Assembly: GCA_017615635.1 (NCBI GenBank) | Contig: JAFZZR010000099.1 | Location: 62,001-126,000 of the forward strand | Origin: Lentisphaeria bacterium | GTDB lineage: Bacteria; Verrucomicrobiota; Lentisphaeria; Victivallales; UBA1829 | Direction: 5' to 3' | Length of the DNA stretch: 64,000 nucleotides | In this document: positions 52,713-61,022 of the stretch, one piece after another | How the letters are laid out: each line of letters begins with the position of its first letter | Numbering within the stretch: the stretch's first letter is position 1 | Position numbers and translations under genes: made by a program | The notes under the pieces: generated by a model | The model's database searches: none | Seen by the model: only the letters and a program-made list of their open reading frames with translations | Told to the model about the DNA's origin: nothing

Positions 52713-55034
52713 ATGGAAAATCAACTGCAGCAGGTGGGTCGTCGTATACGGGAAGCCCGGACCGTTCTGGACATATCCGTGGCCGAGATGGCGAAACTGC
52801 ATCACATGACGGAAGAAGAGTATCTGCGCTATGAAAACGGCGAGGCGGATCCCTCGTTCATGTTTCTCTTCCGGTGCGCCAACCGGTTCGGGATGGATCC
52901 GGGCGCGCTGGCAACCGGGGAATCTCCAAAACTTTCGTTCTATACACTGACCCGGGCAGGGACGGGACTGAATATCCGGCCCCGCCGTGCGGGATTCGAG
53001 TATCTGCATCAGGCGGCGCACCTGAAGAACCGTCTGGCGGAACCGTTCATTGTGACGGCGCCGTTCGTTTCGGAGGATGAGGAGATCCATCTGACGACCC
53101 ATCCGGGCCAGGAGTTCGATTACATTCTCAAGGGAACCCTGCGCTGCCGGTTCGAGGACAAGACGGAAATCCTTCATGCGGGCGACAGCGTGTTCTACGA
53201 TTCCGGGCATCCCCACGGAATGGTGGCGGCCGACGGCGAAGAGTGCGTATTTCTCGTGGTCGTCATCAAGAACGGGACGGACGAGGCTCTGGATCCGGTG
53301 GAATGGAGCGAAACGACCCGGACGGAAGTCAAGCGTCCGGAGCGGGATTTCCTGTACAAGCGGTTCATGGAAGAGACGCTGGACGAAAAAGGTCTTCTGA
53401 AGGCGGTGAAATTCCACATTCCGGAGAACTTCAACTTTGCGTACGACGTTATCGACGAACTGGCGAAGAAGAATCCGGACAAGCGGGCCATGCTCTGGAT
53501 TTCCGAAAAACATGAGGTGCGGGAATTCACCTTCCGCGATTTCTCCGTCATGTCGGCCAGGGCCGCCAACTATTTCACCTCGCTGGGCGTCCGGAAAGGC
53601 GACATGATCATGCTGGTGCTGAAGCGGCACTGGCAGTTCTGGGTCGCACTGCTGGCCCTTCACCGGATCGGCGCCGTGGCCATCCCGGCAACCTCGCAGC
53701 TGCTGACAAAGGATTATGTGTACCGGTTCAAGAGCGCGAAAGTGAAGGGGATCGTCTGTACGGCGGAGGACGGAGTCCCCGGCTATGTGGAAGAGGCGGA
53801 AAAGGAATACGGCACGCTGCAAGTCCGGATTCTGGCGAACGGGGAGCGCGAAGGCTGGCGCACGTTCGAAAAGGAGATCGGGTTCTACAGCGACAAGTTC
53901 GAACGTCTGCCGGATCAGAAGGCCTCCGATCCCATGCTTATGTACTTCAGCTCCGGGACGTCCGGCTATCCCAAGATGGTCCTCCACGCATTCTCGTATC
54001 CCATCGGGCACATCGTCACGGCCCGGTGGTGGCACAACGTGGATCCGGACGGGATGCATCTTTCCATTGCGGATACGGGCTGGGCAAAAGCCGGATGGGG
54101 CAAGATCTACGGACAGTGGATCTGCGAGACGTGCCAGTTCATATACGATTTCCGGAAGTTCCAGCCGGCGGACATTCTGCCCCTGTTCAAGAAGTACAAT
54201 CTGACCACGTTCTGCGCGCCGCCGACCATGTACCGCTTCTTCATCAAGGAAGATCTGCGCAAGTTCGATTTCTCCTCCATCAAGTATGCATGCACCGCGG
54301 GAGAGGCGCTCAACGCCGAAGTCTTCCAGCAGTTCCTTTCGGCCACGGGCCTGAAGATCATGGAAGGATTCGGACAGACGGAATCTCCGCTTCTGCTGGG
54401 AAATCTGGTGGGCATGACGCCGAAGCCCGGCTCCATGGGCAAACCGTCGCCGCAGTTCCATATCGATCTGATGGATGCGGACGGGAACAGCGTTCCGGCC
54501 GGAGAGGTGGGCGAGATCGTCATCAAGGCCGAACCCGGCGAAGTCCCGGGTCTGTTCCTCGGATATTACTGCGCACCCGAAAAGAACGCGGAATCCTGGC
54601 ACGACGGCTGGTATCATACCGGCGATACGGCCTGGCGCGATGAGGACGGATACTACTGGTATGTGGGCCGCGTGGATGACGTTATCAAGTCGTCCGGCTA
54701 CCGGATCGGGCCCTTCGAGATCGAAAGCGTGCTCATGGAACTTCCGTACGTGCTGGAATGCGCGGTGACAGGCGCTCCGGATCCCATCCGAGGTCAGGTC
54801 GTGAAAGCCACGATCGTTCTCGTGAAAGGCAAGGAAGGTTCGGAAGAGCTGAAGAAAGAGATCCAGACGTATGTGAAGACCCATACGGCTCCGTACAAGT
54901 ATCCGCGTCTGATCGAGTTCGTGAAGGAACTGCCGAAGACGGTAAGCGGCAAGATCCGCCGTGTGGCCCTCCGGGAGGAGTCCCGTAAAAAGGCCGGAAT
55001 CGCCTCGAAAGGAGCCGGAAATGAGCAGAAGTGA
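52713..55034 (+). CDS. XRE-cupin-acyl-CoA synthetase fusion
   Basis: A 773-residue three-part protein. Residues about 7-62 form an XRE/lambda-type helix-turn-helix (VGRRIREARTVLDISVAEMA). Residues about 108-185 form a cupin with THPGQEFDYILKGTLR and HAGDSVFYDSGHPHG metal-site blocks. Residues about 230-765 are an adenylate-forming ligase: P-loop MLMYFSSGTSGYPKMVLHAF, the GFGQTESPLLL aromatic-pocket motif, GWYHTGDTAWRDEDGYYWYV, and the catalytic-Lys end PKTVSGKIRRVALR. The ligase is like medium-chain acyl-CoA synthetases. It sits between proS and proC with a 14-bp overlap into proC. The fusion suggests regulated acyl-CoA formation or ligand-sensing by the enzyme. Confidence 0.9.
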   Translation: MENQLQQVGRRIREARTVLDISVAEMAKLHHMTEEEYLRYENGEADPSFMFLFRCANRFGMDPGALATGESPKLSFYTLTRAGTGLNIRPRRAGFEYLHQAAHLKNRLAEPFIVTAPFVSEDEEIHLTTHPGQEFDYILKGTLRCRFEDKTEILHAGDSVFYDSGHPHGMVAADGEECVFLVVVIKNGTDEALDPVEWSETTRTEVKRPERDFLYKRFMEETLDEKGLLKAVKFHIPENFNFAYDVIDELAKKNPDKRAMLWISEKHEVREFTFRDFSVMSARAANYFTSLGVRKGDMIMLVLKRHWQFWVALLALHRIGAVAIPATSQLLTKDYVYRFKSAKVKGIVCTAEDGVPGYVEEAEKEYGTLQVRILANGEREGWRTFEKEIGFYSDKFERLPDQKASDPMLMYFSSGTSGYPKMVLHAFSYPIGHIVTARWWHNVDPDGMHLSIADTGWAKAGWGKIYGQWICETCQFIYDFRKFQPADILPLFKKYNLTTFCAPPTMYRFFIKEDLRKFDFSSIKYACTAGEALNAEVFQQFLSATGLKIMEGFGQTESPLLLGNLVGMTPKPGSMGKPSPQFHIDLMDADGNSVPAGEVGEIVIKAEPGEVPGLFLGYYCAPEKNAESWHDGWYHTGDTAWRDEDGYYWYVGRVDDVIKSSGYRIGPFEIESVLMELPYVLECAVTGAPDPIRGQVVKATIVLVKGKEGSEELKKEIQTYVKTHTAPYKYPRLIEFVKELPKTVSGKIRRVALREESRKKAGIASKGAGNEQK

Positions 55035-55830
55035 ATATGCGTTCATCGGCGCGGGGAAAATGGCTACGGCCATTGCCCTGGGCCTGAAGAAAAGCGGGAT
55101 CCCGGCGGAAAAGATCCATGCTTACGATGTCTCTCCGGCCGCCGCGAAGGCGTTCTCCCGGACAACGGGCGTTACGACTTCGCAGACCATGGCGGAGGCT
55201 CTTGCAAAAGCGGATCTGGTGATCCTGGCGGTGAAGCCCCAGTATGCGGCGGCGGCGCTGGATGAAGCCCGGAGCTGCCTGCAGGGCAAACTTCTGGTCT
55301 CCATTGCGGCGGGCCTGACGATCCAATGGCTGAGCGAGCATGCTGGCACCACGCGGATCGTGCGGGTCATGCCCAATACCCCTGCCCTCGCAGGCGAAGG
55401 CATGAGCTGCTATGCCGGAGCTCCCGGGATCGCCGAAGACGATCTCGAGGCTGCGGGCGCGGTGCTGAAGTCCGTGGGACTGGCGCAGGTCGTTTCCGAA
55501 AGTCAGCTGGATGCCGTGACCGGACTCAGCGGAAGCGGTCCGGCGTACGTCATGGAATTCATTCTGGCGCTGGCGGACGGCGGCGTTTACTGCGGTCTGC
55601 CCCGGGCGCTTGCCATGGAAATGGCAATACAGACGGTTCTGGGCACGGCAAAGATGTGCCGGGAAAGCGGCCAGAGCGTTTCCGATCTGCGCGATGCCGT
55701 GATCTCCCCTGCGGGTACCACGGCACGGGGGATCCTGGCGCTTCAGAAGGCTGGATTCAAGGGCACGGTTTCCGAAGCCGTCATTGCGGGCGCCGAGCGG
55801 TCCGCCGAGCTGGGCGGGAAAAAGGGGTAA
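55021..55830 (+). CDS. proC: Pyrroline-5-carboxylate reductase
   Basis: Last step of proline synthesis, reducing P5C with NAD(P)H in the cytoplasm. The 269-residue protein starts AFIGAGKMATAIALGLKKSG, the Rossmann motif of the family. It has LVILAVKPQ, IVRVMPNTPALAGEGMSCY, and the dimer/active-site block DAVTGLSGSGPAYVMEFILA and DLRDAVISPAGTTARGI. The start at 55021 is preceded by AGGAG and overlaps the acyl-CoA synthetase stop by 14 bp. The proS-proC pairing is functionally sensible (proline supply and charging). A strong terminator follows. Confidence 0.97.
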   Translation: MSRSEYAFIGAGKMATAIALGLKKSGIPAEKIHAYDVSPAAAKAFSRTTGVTTSQTMAEALAKADLVILAVKPQYAAAALDEARSCLQGKLLVSIAAGLTIQWLSEHAGTTRIVRVMPNTPALAGEGMSCYAGAPGIAEDDLEAAGAVLKSVGLAQVVSESQLDAVTGLSGSGPAYVMEFILALADGGVYCGLPRALAMEMAIQTVLGTAKMCRESGQSVSDLRDAVISPAGTTARGILALQKAGFKGTVSEAVIAGAERSAELGGKKG

Positions 55831-55853
55831 TCCGGAAAACGTCATCGAAACGG

Positions 55854-55890
55854 ACGGACTGCCGCAGAACCGGCAGTCCGTTTTTCTTTT
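55854..55890 (+). terminator. Terminator after proC
   Basis: ACGGACTGCC pairs with GGCAGTCCGT around a GCAGAACC loop, followed by TTTTTCTTTT. It may also serve the convergent gene ending at 55911 on the other strand, but the T tract is weaker there. Confidence 0.9.
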
Positions 55891-55910
55891 CGTATTGAAC
55901 GGATCGGCGG

Positions 55911-56912
55911 TCAGCGGGGATACATGGCATCCGGGATCAGCTGTATGTCCGTCATATCGGTTTCGACGGTTTCCATGCGGGAGCCGGGCAGCAGAGCATT
56001 GCCTTCCGGCAGATAGGGATCCGCCACGAACAACGCCTTCCGCGAGATCCGGACGGGCCCGGAAGCGGCGGAAAAATTCTTTCCGTACGGATAAAACAGA
56101 GAAATCTCCAGCTTGAAATCGCATCCGGGGACGCCCGCCCCCTGGATCAGCATGTTCACCCGCCGGACGGGGATGCCCATGTAGAGACCGCTGCCGTTGT
56201 ACTCCGCAAAATACTCGATATCCTCCTTGTCGGCGGGGATCCCTGCCTGCCGGAGGGCCTGAAGCACGGGCGTGGGATCCAGCTCGGCGTGACGGCCCTG
56301 TTCCATCCAGGCGGACCGTCCCAGATAGTTCACGGCCGGATCGGACACATGTCCGAAGAGGGATCTCAGAAAATAGTGCAGTTCCGGAGGTATTTCATCG
56401 GAGGAGACGCCCGCCGTGCCTGTACCGAAAAGGACATCCGCGGCCATCGAAGCGGTCCGGCCGTTTTTTCCGCCCGCATTTTTGAGGCGGAAAGAGATGT
56501 CTTTCCCGGAAACGGTGATGCAGAAGGTCCGGCCGGAAAATTCGGGGTAGTCGAAACGCTCGCCATCGATGAAGCCGCAGATGGAATCCGGCGTGAACTC
56601 AAGCTCGCGGACCAGAAGACCGTCCTTACTGTGCTCCGACTTGAAAAACAGCAGACCGCCGGCAAGGATCTCCCGTGTATCGCGCCGGACAGGCGGACGA
56701 TCCATGCCCAGGATCTTTATTTCACAATTCCGGGTACGGATGCTCCGGATCCGGAAATGAAAGACGGTTCCCGGTGCAGGCGCCCCGGAAAAATCCAGAA
56801 ACACCTTTTCCGGTTTGGCTTTTTCCCCGTCGTCGGCCGAAACGGGGAGAACGGATGCCATTCCCAAAAGGAAGAAGAGTGCGGAAAGAAGGAAAGCGAT
56901 TCGGTTTGTCAT
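55911..56912 (-). CDS. Secreted hypothetical protein downstream of rdgB
   Basis: Not recognised. The 333-residue product has a signal peptide (RIAFLLSALFFLLGMASVLP) and no further membrane segment. The mature part is beta-rich with repeated DFSGAPAPGTVFHFRI and GLLVRELEFTPDS-type strands and a late FKLEISLFYPYGKNFSAASG. A helical stretch near residues 165-220 carries ELHYFLRSLFGHVSDPAV. The start overlaps the rdgB stop by 4 bp, so both are cotranscribed. The location is the periplasm or cell surface. No catalytic motif could be identified. Confidence 0.7.
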   Translation of the reverse strand: MTNRIAFLLSALFFLLGMASVLPVSADDGEKAKPEKVFLDFSGAPAPGTVFHFRIRSIRTRNCEIKILGMDRPPVRRDTREILAGGLLFFKSEHSKDGLLVRELEFTPDSICGFIDGERFDYPEFSGRTFCITVSGKDISFRLKNAGGKNGRTASMAADVLFGTGTAGVSSDEIPPELHYFLRSLFGHVSDPAVNYLGRSAWMEQGRHAELDPTPVLQALRQAGIPADKEDIEYFAEYNGSGLYMGIPVRRVNMLIQGAGVPGCDFKLEISLFYPYGKNFSAASGPVRISRKALFVADPYLPEGNALLPGSRMETVETDMTDIQLIPDAMYPR

Positions 56913-57529
56913 TCGAATTCGAAGTCGTCCATGCTGGAAAGTTCGGCACGGATGAAATCCGCCGCCTGGGAAAACGCCTTTGCCCTGTGGCTGATGGAAT
57001 CCTTGACCTCCGAAGGAAGCTCGGCAAACGTGCGGTCGTATCCCTCCGGAACGAATACGGGGTCGTATCCGAACCCGTTGGCGCCCCGGGGCGTGTCGAT
57101 GATCCGTCCGTTGACCTCGCCTCGGAACTGTGCGACCAGATTTCCGCGATAGGCCAGGGAAATGACGCAGACAAAGCGGGCGGCACGGTCTTCCCGGCCC
57201 TTCAGGTTCTCCAGAAGCTTGGCGATCCGGGCCTGATCATCGGCCTGTTCCCCGGCATACCGCGCGGAGTGGATCCCGGGCTCGCCGTTCAGGGCCCGGA
57301 CTTCCAGACCGGAGTCGTCGGCGAAGGCGGCCATATCGGAATAGCGGGAGGCAGCGCAGGCTTTTTCCGCGGAGTTTTCCTCGAACGAATTTCCGGATTC
57401 CGAGAGTTTTGGGAATCCGGGGATCTGGTCGGGAGAGAGGATGCAGACTTTCTCTTTGAGGTCCGGGATCATATCCATGAATTCGCGGATCTTGTTTTTA
57501 TTGGTCGTTGCCGCCAGAAGCTGAAGCAT
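56909..57529 (-). CDS. rdgB: XTP/dITP diphosphatase (RdgB/HAM1)
   Basis: Removes non-canonical purine nucleotides (XTP, ITP, dITP) by releasing pyrophosphate. The 206-residue HAM1-fold protein has LLAATTNKNKIREFMDMIPD, NSFEENSAEKACAASRYSDM, AFADDSGLEVRALNGEPGIH (metal-binding Asp pair), GFGYDPVFVPEGYDRTFAEL and SHRAKAF. The start at 57529 gives the family N-terminus; the earlier in-frame Met at 57604 overlaps the -10 box of the promoter at 57595-57623 and is rejected. It shares 4 bp with the following secreted protein gene. Confidence 0.93.
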   Translation of the reverse strand: MLQLLAATTNKNKIREFMDMIPDLKEKVCILSPDQIPGFPKLSESGNSFEENSAEKACAASRYSDMAAFADDSGLEVRALNGEPGIHSARYAGEQADDQARIAKLLENLKGREDRAARFVCVISLAYRGNLVAQFRGEVNGRIIDTPRGANGFGYDPVFVPEGYDRTFAELPSEVKDSISHRAKAFSQAADFIRAELSSMDDFEFE

Positions 57530-57594
57530 GAGTCCGAAATCCTTTCCCGGGCCGGAGCCCGATCCAAACGTTGAAAGCGCTGTGCATTTTCCGT

Positions 57595-57623
57595 AATTTA
57601 CCATGATTTCCGCGTTTTCGCAA
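57595..57623 (-). promoter_or_regulatory. Promoter of rdgB
   Basis: Minus strand: TTGCGA (57618-57623), 17 bp, TAAATT (57595-57600). Confidence 0.55.
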
Positions 57624-57714
57624 GACCGTTTTTTGAGATTCCGCGAAAATGCACGATATCGGAAGACGGCGGACGGATTCCGCCAAATGCAAAAAAAGTT
57701 TTAAACATGTTTCC

Positions 57715-57743
57715 TTGAAAAAACGCAAAGAACATGTATAGTC
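57715..57743 (+). promoter_or_regulatory. Promoter of the secreted 428-aa protein gene
   Basis: TTGAAA (57715-57720), exactly 17 bp, TATAGT (57738-57743), with a leader of about 95 nt before the start at 57847. Confidence 0.7.
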
Positions 57744-57846
57744 AGGAAAGAACGGAAGCTGCGCCGTTTGTCCGAGCCCGGCAATGAGGCTGCGGGCTGA
57801 ACGGGGAAACAGGCGCGTTCCATAGAAAAACAAAGGAGATGAATCC

Positions 57847-59133
57847 ATGAAAATGTTTCTGCGAGCGGCGGCCGTCCTGACAGTCTGCAGTCTGTCCCTT
57901 CCCGTCTTCGGTCAGAAGTCCGTGCCGGAGGTCTATGACCGCACCGTGTCCCACCTGGATACGAAAGGTCTTGTCCTGACCTATCGGAACGTTGCGGAAG
58001 GCTGCACGCTGGAAAAAGAGGTTCTGTCGATTCTGTGCTCTCTCGTGGCCAGGGAGAACGGCTGCGAAGATTCCCAGGTTGCGATCAAGGTCATCCGGGA
58101 ACTGATCCGGGAGTCCGGCTTCGAATCCATCTACGGAATCGGCTCCAGCGTGACGCCCGTACCCGGCGGCATGTTCCGCGCAAAATCCTTCATCTGCACG
58201 CCTCTGGGCCGGAGCGGACTTCTGGCGGATCTCGCCTCTGTCAACCGTCCCGCGGCGGACTTCTTCAACCTGGTTCCGTCGGAAGCGTTTCTGGCGGGCG
58301 GCTCGATTCTGAACCTCGCTCCGGCATTCGACAGGGTCCTGGATGTTCTGAAGAAGAATCTGCCGGAAGAAGACTATGCGGAGATCGGCGGATTTCTGGA
58401 TAATGCGAAGAATGAAGGAATGGATGTCCGGGCTCTTCTGGCATCGGTCTGCGGCTTTGCATTCTACGTGGAGAATGTGCCCGGCGCCGAGGCTCCGTTC
58501 CCGGGCGTTACCGATGGCGCCATCCTGCTGGAGACCACGGACGATTCCATCTACCGCGCCATTCTCGCCGCCACGGATCAGGAAGATATCCGCGACGGCA
58601 AAGTGATCGTGCTGGATAAGGATTCTCACATGGAAGCGGTCCAGATCGGAAAATATCTGGTCCTTTCCAACAACCTCGCCCGCGCGACGGACGTCCTGAA
58701 CGGAAAAGTCGTCTCCCTGGCAGCGAATCCCAAGTTTACGAAATTCATTCCCGGAGAAACGGACATACAGAGCTTCTGCCTTTGGACTCCCGAACTGGGC
58801 GCTCTGGCTGAAACTCTTGCCTCAATCGTCGTTCCCCAGGAAAATCAGCCCGACATCGCCCGCATGATCCAGGCATTCGGACTGAAGGCGCCGTTCTGCT
58901 CTGTTTCCTCCGTGAAACAGGATGGGATTGTCTGCATCGCCCTGACCTCCTCTCCCGGACTGGTCTGCGCGGTGGCGGCCGGCGGCGCGGGCGGCAACGT
59001 TGCTTCCACCATGCCGGTCATGGCGGGCATGCTTCTGCCGGCGATCCAGAAAGCCCGTATGGCCGCGGGGCTCTGCGTCGACGGTGATGACGACGATGCC
59101 GGCACCGACGATGCCGACGACGACGAAAATTGA
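57847..59133 (+). CDS. Secreted hypothetical protein with pseudopilin-like C-terminal motif
   Basis: Not recognised. The 428-residue protein has a signal peptide (FLRAAAVLTVCSLSLPVFGQ) and a long globular domain with LASVNRPAADFFNLVPSEAF, ILLETTDDSIYRAI and KYLVLSNNLARATDVLNGKV blocks. Near residue 380 the sequence becomes Gly/Ala-rich and then reads MPVMAGMLLPAIQKARMAAG, which echoes the MLLPALxKAR end of type II/IV pseudopilin helices common in PVC bacteria. The tail is a run of Asp. A good Shine-Dalgarno (AGGAG) precedes the start. It has its own promoter and a very strong terminator, so it is monocistronic. Function unknown. Confidence 0.75.
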   Translation: MKMFLRAAAVLTVCSLSLPVFGQKSVPEVYDRTVSHLDTKGLVLTYRNVAEGCTLEKEVLSILCSLVARENGCEDSQVAIKVIRELIRESGFESIYGIGSSVTPVPGGMFRAKSFICTPLGRSGLLADLASVNRPAADFFNLVPSEAFLAGGSILNLAPAFDRVLDVLKKNLPEEDYAEIGGFLDNAKNEGMDVRALLASVCGFAFYVENVPGAEAPFPGVTDGAILLETTDDSIYRAILAATDQEDIRDGKVIVLDKDSHMEAVQIGKYLVLSNNLARATDVLNGKVVSLAANPKFTKFIPGETDIQSFCLWTPELGALAETLASIVVPQENQPDIARMIQAFGLKAPFCSVSSVKQDGIVCIALTSSPGLVCAVAAGGAGGNVASTMPVMAGMLLPAIQKARMAAGLCVDGDDDDAGTDDADDDEN

Positions 59134-59141
59134 CCGAAAGA

Positions 59142-59171
59142 AAGTTTATACGTCCGTCTGCGGATAAACTT
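59142..59171 (+). repeat. Inverted repeat just after the 428-aa gene
   Basis: AAGTTTAT and ATAAACTT, perfect 8-bp arms with 14 bp between, in the 3' untranslated region just before the terminator hairpin. Confidence 0.5.
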
Positions 59172-59177
59172 CAAGAC

Positions 59178-59230
59178 TCCGGGCCCGATGTGCTGTTGCG
59201 CGGCGCATCGGGCCCGGATCGTTTTTCTTC
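59178..59230 (+). terminator. Strong terminator after the 428-aa gene
   Basis: A 16-bp stem (TCCGGGCCCGATGTGC with GCGCATCGGGCCCGGA, one G-U) around a 9-nt loop, followed after three bases by TTTTTCTTC. Confidence 0.9.
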
Positions 59231-59290
59231 CGGCGGACAGCGGCCCGTACCCGGCGTCTTCCATTCCGAAAATATAATGTAAAACGGCAG

Positions 59291-59318
59291 TTGCAAATGC
59301 GGCAAAACATGCTATCTT
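59291..59318 (+). promoter_or_regulatory. Promoter of the polysaccharide cluster
   Basis: TTGCAA (59291-59296), 16 bp, TATCTT (59313-59318), with a leader of about 65 nt before the first gene. Confidence 0.55.
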
Positions 59319-59387
59319 ACCGGAATATGGAAATCTCTACGGCGAAAAGCCGTCACGCAGAAGAATAAAGGACAAGAAGAATAGACG

Positions 59388-60326
59388 ATGAAGCTTTTTC
59401 TCACCGGATACCCCGGTTTTCTTGCATCATCCATCAAAACATGGTTTGAGGAACAGGGCTGGCAGGTGGATACACTGGGACTGCTTGCATTCCCGTCAGG
59501 AATAAAACAGACAGGGAAACACATTCAGTGCAACCTTGCTGCGGAAATTCCGGATTTGCTTGAGGAACGCTATGATCTTGTAATTCATGCCGCGGGGAAA
59601 GCCCATATAGTCCCCAAAACCGATGCGGAAAAGAAAAGCTTTTACGATGTGAATGTTACCGGGACAAGGAACGTTTTGACAGCGCTTCAAAAATCACCGC
59701 CCAAGGCTATCGTTTTCATCAGCAGCGTCGCCGTTTACGGTGTGGAAAAAGGCGAGAACATCCGGGAAGATGCCCCGCTTTTGGCAAAAACGCCATACGG
59801 TGAGAGCAAAATCATGGCCGAAAAACTTCTGCTCGAGTTTCCTTTTTCTTCGAATGTTATCCGCGGAATTGTCCGCCTTCCTCTCATCGCGGGCAAAGAC
59901 GCCCCCGGCAATCTGGGCAGCATGATCAAGGCGATCCGGAAAGGATATTATTTCAATGTTGCCGGCGGGAAAGCGAAGAGGAGCGTCGTTCTTAAGGAGG
60001 ATATCGCACCTTTCCTTTTGGCACTTGGGTGCCGCGGCGGTGTTTACAACTTCACAGACGGCCGCGGCCTGACCTATGACGAACTGTATCGTGCTATCCG
60101 GAAGCAAATCGATTGCCCGCGTCGTCCTGATCTGCCGTACTGGATTGCCTGGTGTCTTGCTTTTGCGGGCGAAACTCTCTCCCTTCTGCTTCACCGGTCC
60201 ATGCCCTTCGATTTCTACCGTCTTTCGAAACTGACGGAAAGTCTCACCTTTGACGGCTCGAAAGCGGAAAAAGAAGTTGATTTTGTCCCACATCAGGTTC
60301 TGGAAAATATTGGGCAAATACTGTAA
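59388..60326 (+). CDS. NAD-dependent epimerase/dehydratase
   Basis: A short-chain extended dehydrogenase of 312 residues with KLFLTGYPGFLASSIKTWFE (a G-x-x-G-F-x-A version of the dinucleotide loop), LVIHAAGKAHIVPKTDAEKK, FISSVAVYGVEKGENIRED and the catalytic Tyr-x-x-x-Lys (PYGESKIMAEKLL). It probably modifies a nucleotide sugar for a surface polysaccharide. Its GC is visibly lower than most of the window. The next gene starts 32 bp later. The exact reaction is not predictable; UDP-glucose or UDP-GlcNAc 4-epimerases are possibilities. Confidence 0.85.
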   Translation: MKLFLTGYPGFLASSIKTWFEEQGWQVDTLGLLAFPSGIKQTGKHIQCNLAAEIPDLLEERYDLVIHAAGKAHIVPKTDAEKKSFYDVNVTGTRNVLTALQKSPPKAIVFISSVAVYGVEKGENIREDAPLLAKTPYGESKIMAEKLLLEFPFSSNVIRGIVRLPLIAGKDAPGNLGSMIKAIRKGYYFNVAGGKAKRSVVLKEDIAPFLLALGCRGGVYNFTDGRGLTYDELYRAIRKQIDCPRRPDLPYWIAWCLAFAGETLSLLLHRSMPFDFYRLSKLTESLTFDGSKAEKEVDFVPHQVLENIGQIL

Positions 60327-60357
60327 CACGGATCAACACAAGGATTTGTTCACACCT

Positions 60358-61020
60358 ATGAAACGTTTTTTCGACATCATTTTATCCGGATTCGCCATTC
60401 TCTGTTTATCCCCTTTGCTGATTCCTGTAGTCATCATCCTGAAACTTACGGGAGAACATTACATCTTTTATACTCAGGAACGTATCGGTCGGGGCGGTAA
60501 ACCATTCGGGCTTCTGAAATTCGCCACCATGCTGAAAAACAGTCCCAATATGGGCACCGGTGACATCACCACGAAATCCGATCCCCGCGTTCTTCCTTTC
60601 GGGCGCATTCTGCGAAAAACCAAAATTAATGAGCTCCCTCAGCTCTTCAATATCTTCCTGGGTGATATGAGCATCATCGGCCCCAGGCCCCTCACCCCGC
60701 GGAATTACGGGTATTATTCTCCGGAAGTCAAGAAGGGAATCGAACAACTTACGCCCGGTTTGAGCGGAATCGGTTCCGTCATCTTCCGCGATGAGGAATC
60801 CATTATGGCCCGCTCCGGAATGAATTACACGGAATGTTACAAAACGAGAGTATCACCCTACAAGGGCGCGTTGGAGCTCTGGTATCTGGAACATAAGAAC
60901 CTCTGGGTCGACTTCAAAATCATCTTTCTGACGGCTTGGGTCATTCTGTTTCCCAAGAGCCGGCTGCCTTTCAAATGGTTCAAAGATCTGCCGGCGAAAC
61001 CGGACTGGATGGAGGAATGA
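60358..61020 (+). CDS. Initiating sugar transferase (undecaprenyl-phosphate glycosyl-1-phosphate transferase type)
   Basis: A 220-residue inner-membrane protein. KRFFDIILSGFAILCLSPLL is the N-terminal re-entrant membrane helix of the PglC/WbaP/WcaJ core family. It is followed by FYTQERIGRGGKPFGLLKFA, TKSDPRVLPFGRILRKTKIN, ELPQLFNIFLGDMSIIGPRP and LTPGLSGIGSVIF, the full conserved catalytic order. It transfers a sugar-1-phosphate to the lipid carrier to start a polysaccharide or glycan repeat. The start at 60358 is where homology begins; no clear ribosome site is seen. It directly precedes the CapD-like gene. Confidence 0.93.
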   Translation: MKRFFDIILSGFAILCLSPLLIPVVIILKLTGEHYIFYTQERIGRGGKPFGLLKFATMLKNSPNMGTGDITTKSDPRVLPFGRILRKTKINELPQLFNIFLGDMSIIGPRPLTPRNYGYYSPEVKKGIEQLTPGLSGIGSVIFRDEESIMARSGMNYTECYKTRVSPYKGALELWYLEHKNLWVDFKIIFLTAWVILFPKSRLPFKWFKDLPAKPDWMEE

Positions 61021-61022
61021 AC

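Noticed and set aside
50931-55073. Minus-strand open frame of 1380 codons across proS and the XRE-cupin-acyl-CoA synthetase
   Set aside because: Long antisense frames are frequent here because of codon bias. The plus-strand products carry all class II and adenylation motifs, and the antisense protein shows no recognisable domain.
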